Below, piece by piece: positions 8,908 to 19,800 of a stretch of DNA of 64,000 nucleotides. Every line of letters begins with the position of its first letter. Position 1 is the stretch's first letter. Made by a program: the position numbers and the translations under genes. The DNA comes from Chitinophaga varians (GTDB lineage Bacteria > Bacteroidota > Bacteroidia > Chitinophagales > Chitinophagaceae), in NCBI RefSeq assembly GCF_014529945.1, contig NZ_JACVFB010000001.1, positions 1,364,001 through 1,428,000 on the forward strand, in the 5' to 3' direction. The notes below the pieces were generated by a model. The model was not told where the DNA came from and ran no database searches. It saw nothing but the letters and a program-made list of their open reading frames with translations.

Positions 8908-9639
8908 ATGAAGAGAATAGTTGCCCTGATTGTTGTCATGCTGTATGGTTATACCGGTTTTGCCCAGTTTAGTGACTCTACGCACTATCTGGTCAAATAT
9001 GCTTCCACCGGGTCTATTAACCGCACCAACGATGGTAACTCGTACCTGCTGAATAACAACCTGGCATTTAAAGTCAGCAAGAAAAAGGTCTCCCTCAATG
9101 CAGGGGCCAGTTATGTTTACGGAAAAAATAATGCATCACTGACCAATAATGACGTATCGGCAGCCGTGGATTTTAACTTATATACCGATACCGCGCAGAT
9201 CTACTACTGGGGATTGGCCAACTATGACAAAAGTTATTCCCTGAAAATTAATAACCGCTTCCAGGGCGGCGTGGGCGTTGGTTATGATCTCATACGCCGG
9301 CCCAATGCCATACTGAATATTACGGACGGGTTGCTGTTTGAAAACAGCAACCTGTTCCTGCATGACACCATCCAGGACGTCTACAGCACCGTACGTAACT
9401 CTTTTCGGGTGCAGTATAAATGGACCATTCGCAATATGATCGTGTTTGAAGGCAGCAACTACTTTCAGAATTCGCTCATGCATGGGGACGACTACATGAT
9501 CCGTTGTGTGAACAGTATGTCCATAAAACTACGCAGCTGGCTGAGTCTCACGGCAGCTATGACGTACAATAAACTGAACCGTACCGACAGGGAAAACCTG
9601 TTGTTCAATTACGGTGTCGCCTTTGAAAAGTATTTCTAG
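8908..9639 (+). CDS. DUF481 family outer-membrane-type protein
   Basis: Length is 243 aa from ATG 8908. The N-terminus is a short Sec signal ending in GYTGFAQ. The rest is rich in alternating aromatic/polar strands (VSLNAGASYVYGKNNAS, NRFQGGVGVGYDLI, SLTAAMTYNKLN) and ends with aromatic residues (FEKYF), the typical end of an outer-membrane beta-barrel. The pattern matches DUF481 (YdiY-like, salt-stress-induced outer membrane protein). Function is not known. It lies 73 bases after the esterase gene and may be expressed with it. Confidence 0.75.
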   Translation: MKRIVALIVVMLYGYTGFAQFSDSTHYLVKYASTGSINRTNDGNSYLLNNNLAFKVSKKKVSLNAGASYVYGKNNASLTNNDVSAAVDFNLYTDTAQIYYWGLANYDKSYSLKINNRFQGGVGVGYDLIRRPNAILNITDGLLFENSNLFLHDTIQDVYSTVRNSFRVQYKWTIRNMIVFEGSNYFQNSLMHGDDYMIRCVNSMSIKLRSWLSLTAAMTYNKLNRTDRENLLFNYGVAFEKYF

Positions 9640-9729
9640 CAGGCTAAAATACCAGCATCCTTCAGCAATTTGCTATCAACAATTGATCGTTAACCGGAAT
9701 ATCTTGGTGTACTCAGTAAATACCACTGT

Positions 9730-12201
9730 ATGAAACACCTTATTCCCCTGTTAGGTATCGGCCTGTGTGCCGTTACTCACCTGTACGCCTATACGGATAA
9801 TAAAGACACGGTCAATTATGCTGCTATCGCAGGCGCTGCGGACCTGGACTATGTCCGTCCGGTGGCCCGCCCGGAAGAAGGGATGCCGGTCGGCAACGGC
9901 CGTATGGGCACCCTGGTATGGACCGTGCCTTCCTCGCTCAAATTCCAGTTGAACCGGGTGGATGTATTTGGCAACAGTTCTGCTTCCAATAGTTTTTATG
10001 AAAGGAATACGGACTACTGCGGCGGTACCGGTTATATGGACGTGGATTTCGGGCAGGAAGTGTTTACGGCGCCGGCATTTCATCAGCATTTGTCCTGCTA
10101 CGACGGACTGACCACCATCTCCGGCCGGAACGTGTCTGCCCGTGGGCTGGTATGGGAGCAGGAAGACGTGTTGGCCCTGGAGGTCAACGACCAGCGGCGG
10201 GAATCCCTGCCGGTGACCACCGAATTGAGGATGTTAAGGATGCCCGTCACCCGCAAAGCGAGCCATGTGGCCACGTCCAGACTACGGCAGGAGGGAGACT
10301 ATATCATATTGACCCAGGAATTCAGGGAAGATGGTTATTACTGTAGCAGCGCACTGGTGGCTGCCGTCAGCGGCCGCGCTGTAGAGACGGAGCAGAACAC
10401 GACCACTACTGTGAGATTGAGAGCGTTGCCCGGTAGCCCGGCATTTACGATCTATGCAGCTACCGCTGCCAGTTTTGATCCTTCGGAAGATGTGGTGAAA
10501 GCAGCAGTCCGTAAACTGGAAGCGGCCCGCCAAAAAGGTTTTACAGCGTTGCTGAAGGATAACCGCGACTGGTGGCAGCAGTTCTGGCAGCGGTCCTACA
10601 TACAGCTCCATAGTGATGACGGACAGGCAGATTACATCGCGCAGCATTACGCCTGGTATCTATATATCATGGGCAGTAGTTCCCGCGGAAAATACCCGGT
10701 AAAATTCAATGGTATGTTATGGTCTACCAATGGCGATGAACGCAAGTGGGGACATCTTTATTGGGGCGCCAATCAAAGTTGCCTGTACAACGCTTTGTTC
10801 CAGACCAATCATCCTGAACTGCTGGACCCCATGTTTGACATGTACAGCAGGGCGTATGATTCATACGCTATGGCTGCGCGGCAGCAATGGGGCAGCGAGG
10901 GTATCTATATTCCGGAAACGACCGGCTTTGACAACACGCCGGCGCTACCGGACAGCATCGCTGCGGAAATGCGGGAGCTGTATCTGGTAAAGAAACCCTG
11001 GGAGCAGCGCTCGCAGGCCTTTAAAGATTACGCCTATACGCAGATGCCGTTCCTGAGCCGCTGGAACTGGAAAAAAGATGAAGGCTGGAAGGACGGCCGT
11101 TGGCATACCGGCACCAAAAGCAACAGCACCTTCGGCCATGTGAGCCACATTTTCTCCCGTGGCGCTAAAATAGCTTATCAATACTGGCTACGATATGAAT
11201 ACACGCAGGACACCGCCTGGCTGCGTCAGCGGGCTTACCCCATGCTGAAAGGCGTGGCGGAGTTTTACCGGCATTTCCCGAATGTCCGTAAGGAAAAGGA
11301 TGGCCGGTATCATATCTATCATATCAACGACAACGAATCGATATGGGACGGGCACAACACAGTGGAAGAGATATCCGCCATGCGCGGTATTTTCCCGGTG
11401 GTGATAAAAGCCGCGCGTTTGTTGCACGCCGACAGTAACATGCTACCCGTATGGCAGGAGTTCCTGGACCATTTGTCGCCGCTGCCGGTGCAGCAGGAGA
11501 AAGGTAAAACCACCTGGGTCCGTTCCCTGTTGCCCGTGCTACAGGGCAATCCGTCCTGGCATCCGGACGGCAACACTATGCCGGTATGGTTTTTCGACCT
11601 TTGTACGCTGGAAAGCAGCCGGGATATACAGCAAACCGGCAATGATACTTACAATACCTATTTCGATAATGGCATCGACAGTACCGCAGGCATCTATGTG
11701 CTCTCCAAACTACCGGCCACAGGGGCGTTGCTGGGAAGACCGGAAGCGGTACAGTATCTGGTGCCTAATCAGTTGCGGCGCCGTAAAAATGAAGAAGTGC
11801 TGGCCAATCGTATGGACCTGAGCGAAGGGTATCAAACCACCAACGTGCAACGGCTGGGGAGAGCTGCTGAAGCGCTGCAGCTGGCATTATGCCAGAGTGT
11901 GCCCGCAGGGCCCGGGCAGGAGAATGTGATCCATGTGTTTCCCGCCTGGCCCAAATCGTGGGATGCGCAGTATGCATTATTGTGCCGTGGTGGCTTTGTG
12001 GTGACTTCCGCCATGCGACACGGGGATATTCCCTTCGTGAAGCTGGAAGCTACCCGGGGAGGCGTCTGTAACATACGTAACCCCTGGAATACTGCGGTGG
12101 CGCTGTACCGCAATGGTAAAAAGGCGCGGGTGCTGAAAGGCGCACTGCTCTCTTTTACCACTACAAAAGGAGAGCAATTGACATTACAACGGGAACGGTA
12201 G
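9730..12201 (+). CDS. DUF5703 domain glycosidase-like exported protein
   Basis: Length is 823 aa with an N-terminal signal (LLGIGLCAVTHLYAY). The N-terminal domain starts with PEEGMPVGNGRMGTLVW and QLNRVDVFGNS, the recognisable DUF5703/GH95-like N-terminal beta domain. The middle to C-terminal part is an alpha/alpha toroid-type region (NGMLWSTNGDERKWGHLYWG, RYEYTQDTAWLRQRAYPMLK, HINDNESIWDGHNTVEEISA). In GH95 and relatives this barrel carries carboxylate and Asn/Asp catalytic groups. It is likely a periplasmic or secreted glycoside hydrolase; linkage and substrate cannot be named. It is followed closely by the ADP-ribosylglycohydrolase gene. Confidence 0.75.
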   Translation: MKHLIPLLGIGLCAVTHLYAYTDNKDTVNYAAIAGAADLDYVRPVARPEEGMPVGNGRMGTLVWTVPSSLKFQLNRVDVFGNSSASNSFYERNTDYCGGTGYMDVDFGQEVFTAPAFHQHLSCYDGLTTISGRNVSARGLVWEQEDVLALEVNDQRRESLPVTTELRMLRMPVTRKASHVATSRLRQEGDYIILTQEFREDGYYCSSALVAAVSGRAVETEQNTTTTVRLRALPGSPAFTIYAATAASFDPSEDVVKAAVRKLEAARQKGFTALLKDNRDWWQQFWQRSYIQLHSDDGQADYIAQHYAWYLYIMGSSSRGKYPVKFNGMLWSTNGDERKWGHLYWGANQSCLYNALFQTNHPELLDPMFDMYSRAYDSYAMAARQQWGSEGIYIPETTGFDNTPALPDSIAAEMRELYLVKKPWEQRSQAFKDYAYTQMPFLSRWNWKKDEGWKDGRWHTGTKSNSTFGHVSHIFSRGAKIAYQYWLRYEYTQDTAWLRQRAYPMLKGVAEFYRHFPNVRKEKDGRYHIYHINDNESIWDGHNTVEEISAMRGIFPVVIKAARLLHADSNMLPVWQEFLDHLSPLPVQQEKGKTTWVRSLLPVLQGNPSWHPDGNTMPVWFFDLCTLESSRDIQQTGNDTYNTYFDNGIDSTAGIYVLSKLPATGALLGRPEAVQYLVPNQLRRRKNEEVLANRMDLSEGYQTTNVQRLGRAAEALQLALCQSVPAGPGQENVIHVFPAWPKSWDAQYALLCRGGFVVTSAMRHGDIPFVKLEATRGGVCNIRNPWNTAVALYRNGKKARVLKGALLSFTTTKGEQLTLQRER

Positions 12202-12254
12202 TACGAAAATATTATTTGGGTGGCATGTATTATCTTCATGCTCCCAAAACAAAA

Positions 12255-14158
<1,904 letters not shown>

Positions 14159-14306
14159 TTAGGTTTTTTTAGTGCTGAAAAAATGTGGAATTGGGTTTGG
14201 AATATGAAAAGAATAAACAAACAATGGAAATACAATCGCAGTGAGTAATTGTTTTAAAATATATCGTCAGCCGTCGACTTTTTTATTGGCAAATGTGTCA
14301 ATGTTG

Positions 14307-14345
14307 ATTATCTTAGTAATTAAGATAATTACATGCTAAGATAAT
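14307..14345. promoter_or_regulatory. Operator-like repeats: two TAAGATAAT copies and one inverted copy
   Basis: ATTATCTTA (14307-14315) and TAAGATAAT (14321-14329) form a perfect 9-bp inverted repeat with a 5-base spacer. A third copy, CTAAGATAAT, is at 14336-14345 in direct orientation; it also forms a 10-bp inverted pair with 14307-14316. The cluster ends 19 bases before the ATG of the small hydrolase gene at 14365, where a repressor would block transcription. Confidence 0.55.
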
Positions 14346-14364
14346 TAACATCAACCTAATCAAT

Positions 14365-14913
14365 ATGAAGAAAGAAGTGTTATTCATACAAGGTGGAGGC
14401 AACGGAGGCTATAAGGCGGATCAACCTTTGGTAGCCTCGCTGCAAACAGCATTGGGTAGTAATTATACCGTGCACTATCCGCAGATGCTCCCCGATGAAA
14501 CTGCTCCCGATTTTGCACCGGAATGGCTACGCCAGATCGACGAGCTGGTGGCCGCTCAGGACGCTCTTATTTTAGCAGGACATTCACTCGGCGCTTCCCT
14601 GTTACTGAAATATCTTTCTGAAAACAGCGTCAGGAAGGGTGTTGCCGGCGTTTTTCTGGTAGCCCCGCCATTCTGGAGCGGGACGCAGGATTGGGTGCAG
14701 CCGCTCAAATTACAGCAACATTTTGCTGATAAATTGCCCAAAGAACTCCCTGTTTTTTTCTATCAATGCAAGGATGATGAGGTAGTGCCATTTGATCATT
14801 TTAAACGTTATCAGCAACAAATACCCTGGGCGGTTTTTCGTGAACTGTCTGCCGGAGGACATCAGTTTGATAATGATCTGTCAATAGTAGCTGCCGACAT
14901 AGAAAAACTGTAA
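14365..14913 (+). CDS. RBBP9/YdeN-type alpha/beta hydrolase
   Basis: Length is 182 aa, the usual size of the RBBP9/YdeN family. FIQGGGNGGY opens the fold, the nucleophile elbow is AGHSLGAS near residues 72-79, the acid is in CKDDEVVPFDH, and the final His is in SAGGHQFDND. The catalytic Ser/Asp/His triad is therefore complete. These are small cytoplasmic serine hydrolases of unclear substrate. The gene is monocistronic, with a cluster of TAAGATAAT repeats right upstream that look like a repressor site, yet no regulator gene is adjacent. Confidence 0.88.
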   Translation: MKKEVLFIQGGGNGGYKADQPLVASLQTALGSNYTVHYPQMLPDETAPDFAPEWLRQIDELVAAQDALILAGHSLGASLLLKYLSENSVRKGVAGVFLVAPPFWSGTQDWVQPLKLQQHFADKLPKELPVFFYQCKDDEVVPFDHFKRYQQQIPWAVFRELSAGGHQFDNDLSIVAADIEKL

Positions 14914-15034
14914 ATATTAGGGAACATAAGTAATTGATCATTAGATACTATGCCTGTTTATAAATAAATAATATTAATAAATTAAAAATAAATATATATT
15001 TGATATGAAATAACTAAGCCCTATCCCTATACCC

Positions 15035-16828
15035 ATGTGTAAAAAGCACTGTTGCCTGGCAGCATTGTCTGTCCTGTTGTTGCTGTTAACTTCTACTGTT
15101 GCACTGTCACAAGCCCTGGACCAGCTGGGCGTGAAAAAGGGAGTGACCATGAGTGGCTCCATCAGCGCCAGCACTACCACGTACACGGCCAGCGGCATCG
15201 ACAGCCGCCGCGATCCGTTTGCCTGGTATCTCAATGGTAACCTCAACATCAACCTGTTTGGTTACGATATGCCTTTTTCTTTTAGCTACAGTAATCAGGG
15301 CCGTAACTATTCCCAGCCGTTTAACCAGTTTCGTTTTGCACCTTCCTATAAATGGGCGCGGGCTTACTTCGGTACCACCAGCATGCAGTTCAGTAACTAC
15401 ACACTGGCGGGGCATCTGTTCGATGGGGTAGGCGTAGAGCTCACACCCGGTAAATGGCGCCTGTCTGCCATGTACGGCAAACTGCTGAAAGCAGTGCCTT
15501 TCGATGTGCTACACCCGGAGAGTTATAACCGTGCTGCTTTTGAACGTATAGGCTATGGCGTGAAAATGGGCTACGAAGATAAAGGCAACGCCTATACGGT
15601 ATCACTTTTCAAAGCAAAAGACAAAGCTTCTTCTATTCCCTATATCCCGGACGATGCAACCATCACACCCCGTGAAAACGTGGCCATGGCGTTTAATGTC
15701 CGCCAAAACCTGCTGAAGCGCGTCTTCGTGGAGGTGGAGTATTCCGTGTCTGCGCTTAACCGTGATATCCGCTCTGAAAAAAACGCTGTTGACAGTAGCA
15801 GAGGCACTTCCAACTTCCTTGGTAAGTTCCTGTCGCCTACCGGCAGCACCCGTTATTTTGATGCCATCCAGGCGGGGCTGGGATACACCGGTAATTTTTA
15901 TACGATACAGCTGCGTTACGAAAGGGTAGCGCCGGACTACGTAACACTGGGCGCCTACAACGTCGTGAACGATATGCGCAACATCACGGTGGCGCCGGCC
16001 TTTCAGCTGTTCGGTGGCAAGGTGAATATCGCCGCCAATGCCGGGATGCAGGTCAATAATCTCGATAACAGTAAAAGCAGTGATGCGCAACGACTGGTGG
16101 CCAATATCAACGCCAACATCGTACCAAATGAACACTGGGCCATCAATGGGGGCTATTCCAACTTCAGCAACTACACCCGCGTGCGGCCACTGATAGATCC
16201 CTACTTCAATAATCCACTGGACACGCTGGATTTTTATCAGGTTAACAACAGCTACAATGGTATGATCATGTACCGTACCGGTACCAAACAGGTACAGCAC
16301 TCCATCTCCCTGAATTCTTCCTATCAGTATGCCAGTGATAAAAGCACGGCAAAAGATGCGGTCGAAAACCTTAGCAAATTTTTTACGTCTAACCTGAGCT
16401 ACTCCTACAGCCTGCAACCACGGGCATTGTCGCTTAGCGGGGCATTGAACTATTATCGCAATACAGCCGCCGGACTCAATACGACTTTCATGGGACCGAG
16501 TGTGAGCGCCAACAAACAATACCTGGATAAAACACTGCGTACAGGCGTTACCGCTACCTACAATATAACACAGGCTTCTTCCCAAAATACGGGGGTAACA
16601 AACAACAGCAATAGCACTGTATTCAATACCGGTCTGACGATCAACTATTCTCCCAAACCCAAATCCAGGAATGAGTCCGTAAGCACGGAAAGTAAACGGA
16701 GACTGTTGAACAACAAACGTACTCACAACGTGGGTGCATCAGTGATGTGGCTGCTACGCAGTGCCAGCGGCACACAACCGGGATACAATGAGTTGACCAG
16801 TACACTTAACTATACCTATTCATTTTGA
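15035..16828 (+). CDS. Outer-membrane beta-barrel protein paired with SprB-repeat gene
   Basis: Length is 597 aa. Signal peptide MCKKHCC then a leucine-rich core ending in ALSQA. The mature chain is made of many amphipathic strands (FSFSYSNQGRNYSQPFNQF, WRLSAMYGKLLKAVPF, YTVSLFKAKDKASS, STLNYTYSF at the C-terminus), and it ends in Phe as expected for an outer-membrane barrel. It is not a SusC-type receptor: no CarboxypepD-like or plug domain is visible, and it is longer than PorP/SprF partners (about 300-350 aa). The stop is three bases before the ATG of the giant SprB-repeat gene, so the two are almost certainly co-transcribed and may work together at the cell surface. Confidence 0.75.
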   Translation: MCKKHCCLAALSVLLLLLTSTVALSQALDQLGVKKGVTMSGSISASTTTYTASGIDSRRDPFAWYLNGNLNINLFGYDMPFSFSYSNQGRNYSQPFNQFRFAPSYKWARAYFGTTSMQFSNYTLAGHLFDGVGVELTPGKWRLSAMYGKLLKAVPFDVLHPESYNRAAFERIGYGVKMGYEDKGNAYTVSLFKAKDKASSIPYIPDDATITPRENVAMAFNVRQNLLKRVFVEVEYSVSALNRDIRSEKNAVDSSRGTSNFLGKFLSPTGSTRYFDAIQAGLGYTGNFYTIQLRYERVAPDYVTLGAYNVVNDMRNITVAPAFQLFGGKVNIAANAGMQVNNLDNSKSSDAQRLVANINANIVPNEHWAINGGYSNFSNYTRVRPLIDPYFNNPLDTLDFYQVNNSYNGMIMYRTGTKQVQHSISLNSSYQYASDKSTAKDAVENLSKFFTSNLSYSYSLQPRALSLSGALNYYRNTAAGLNTTFMGPSVSANKQYLDKTLRTGVTATYNITQASSQNTGVTNNSNSTVFNTGLTINYSPKPKSRNESVSTESKRRLLNNKRTHNVGASVMWLLRSASGTQPGYNELTSTLNYTYSF

Positions 16829-16831
16829 TAA

Positions 16832-19800
16832 ATGAAACCGCCCCTGCTCATGAGAATGTTCTACCGATACATCTTTTTAAACATCTTCCTACTGGGGCTG
16901 TACCAGTTAGCGTACAGTCAGATCAACGAGAACGTGTTGCTGCCCCAGCCGGTCACCTATTACCTCAGCGTCAGCAATGCAACGCCCGTCAATGGGTCGC
17001 TGGCCATGGGTATCTATGGTAATCCCGACAGATACCCGCTCTATGGTAATTCTCCTATAGGCAGTGGGAGTACTTACAGAGGGGAAACCAATTATACACC
17101 TCAGCTGGACTTTTATATCAATGGTGCCATGTCAACTGCCTTCGCACTGGAGAGCGGTTATCCGGTAGACCAGGCTTGGATTCAATCGGGACGGGACTTC
17201 CCACAGGCGTATGTAAATAAGAGCGGATATCAGGTGAAACTGATGTATGTGATGATTGCGCCCAATGCCGTGGAAGCCGCCTCCAATAATATCTGTGGCG
17301 ATCAGTTGACCAGTATCAAATCACCCGGTAACTGGGACCTGTTTCCTATTTCTAATGGTGAAATGGCCGTAGAGTGGCAGTACAGCCTCGGTGCACCTAA
17401 CGACTGGACAGATTTACCTCCCTCAGAATATAGCTTTACGACGTATTATGAATACCGGTTTATTCCGGTGAAACTGTTTCCGCAGATTGCTGCCGGGACT
17501 ACGAATATCACGTTCCGCTGTCGTGCTAAAATCAGGTACGGCAGCGTTTATTGTTATTCTCCCTATTCTCCCGGTACGAAGGTGATCACTTTTCAGCCAC
17601 CTTCGCCTAAGGTAGATGCCAGCCAGCTGACCATTGTGCCTAACTGTCCCGGGCAAACGAATGGCACCATTACCCTGCCTGCCAGCGCCATTACAAGCGG
17701 TTTTGCGGGGATGCGGTGGATATTACGTAAAGGGAACAGTAGCACACCTTGTGACCCGGGCCTGTCAGGCACGGTGTCCAACTGCGGCGACCAGCAGGAC
17801 TGGAGCCAGGGCGTAGTACCGGTGGCCGGAGGCATATCCATCACCAACGTCCCTAAAGGTGATTATACGTTATGGGTGATCAATCCCTCTGCCAATGCAG
17901 GGAACTGTTTTACACCGGTTCCGGTGACGATGACCGAATTAACGGAGTTGTCGGAGAGCCTTGGCACCACCACCAATGTGAGCTGCTACGGCGGCAGCGA
18001 TGGCTCCATCGCGGTAACAGCTGCTGATGGTAACGGCGCTAAGAGCGGCTACTTTTTTACCCTGAGAAAAGACGGCAATATTTTCCGCGCAGAACAGCGT
18101 GCAGCTGCCAATACCATGAGCTGGACAGGCCTACCGGCCGGAGTTTATGTAGCAGAGGTGAGAGACGGAACATGCTCCACGATCAAAACGGTGGGGACCA
18201 CTATTACCCAACCACCACAGGTGAAGGGACAGCTGACGCCACAACAGCCCACCTGTACCTCTCCGGGCAATGGCAGCATCAGTATCGTGGCCGATCCGGG
18301 TGTTACCAACTATCAGTACAATTTGTATAAAGGCGCTGTGTTGCAGCAACAGAGCGCTGTCACCACTTCCCGGAACTATACCTTTGGAGGGTTAAGCAAC
18401 GGCGACTATTCCGTGGAAATAAAGAACATGGACTATCCTTCCTGTACAGGGTGGACCGGAACAGTGAGCCTGAATGCTGTGCCCGCAATGACTTTAATAC
18501 AGGATGCCCTCAATATGGTCACCTGCTTCGGCGGCAGCGATGGCTCGCTGCAATACTCCGCCAGCGGCGGTTCCGGCAGCTACGTGTTTGTGCTGCAACG
18601 GACCGGTATACCTACGGTGAGCAACAGTACCGGTACTTTTAACGGATTAAAAGCCGGTACCTACACCGTTATCGCACAAAATAATGTAGCCGGTTGCAAT
18701 GACGCTATTTCCCAAACAGTGATCATCTCCGAACCAACACCGTTACAGGTAAACCTGCAAACCACCAATATCAGCTGCAACGGCGCGCAGGATGGTGTCG
18801 TGAAAGCACTGGCCGGCGGCGGTTCCGGATTCTATACCTACAAATGGGAACAGCTGAAAGGCGGCGTCTGGACCACCAATCCTTTCTGGTTTAATACTGA
18901 TACACAGATAGACGCGCTGGGTGCAGGTACCTATCGTGTAACCGTTTCCGATAGTAAGTCCACCAACTGCTCGGTCCTTTCCAGTGTGGTCTCCATTACA
19001 GAGCTGCCGGCGCTGCAATCCGGTGGCGCAACGATCACGCCGGCGGTTTGCCTGGCGGATGGCGCAGCTATCAATATCTCCGCCAGTGGGGGAGATAATA
19101 CCTATACTTACTTCTATACCCTGAACGGTACCGACTATACGGCCTTTACACCGGGCAGTAAGGTACATACGGCAGGCAGTTATCATTTCCGTATTAAGGA
19201 TGGAAAGGGCTGCACGCTGGACCTGCCCAATGCCTATGATATAAGCCTTCCTGCGGCGCCATTGAGTTTCACTACACAGCTGTCGGCCTACAACGGGTTT
19301 CAGGTTTCCTGTAACGGCGCCGCGGATGGTAAAATCACCATCCTGGCGTCAGGAGGTAACGGTGGCACCTATACGGGGTATCAGTATAAACTGAACAACG
19401 GCACATATCAATCGGTCAGCTTGTTTTCCGATTTAACAGCAGGTACTTATACGATCAGTGTAAAAGATGCCCGTGGCTGCGAAACGTCCGGCAGCGTTAC
19501 CTTAACGCAGCCGCAAATGAGCATCAACGCTACCAAGCTGGATGTGACCTGCTTTGGGCAGTCTACCGGCAGCATCACCACTAATATCATGGGTGACGCA
19601 GCGCCTTACCGCTGGCAGCTCAATGGCACCACGATCACCGGCGCTACGGCCAACAACCTGCCGGCAGGCAATTATACGCTGCATATCACTGATGTTAATG
19701 GTTGTACAAAAGATACTACACTCACCATCGTACCGCTGTATCCGGCGCTGGCTTTCACGGCCGCTACGGTAAAGGATATACTGTGTTTCGGTTCAACCGG

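Noticed and set aside
15602..16726. 374-codon minus-strand frame
   Set aside because: Antisense to the outer-membrane barrel gene; no start context or domain.
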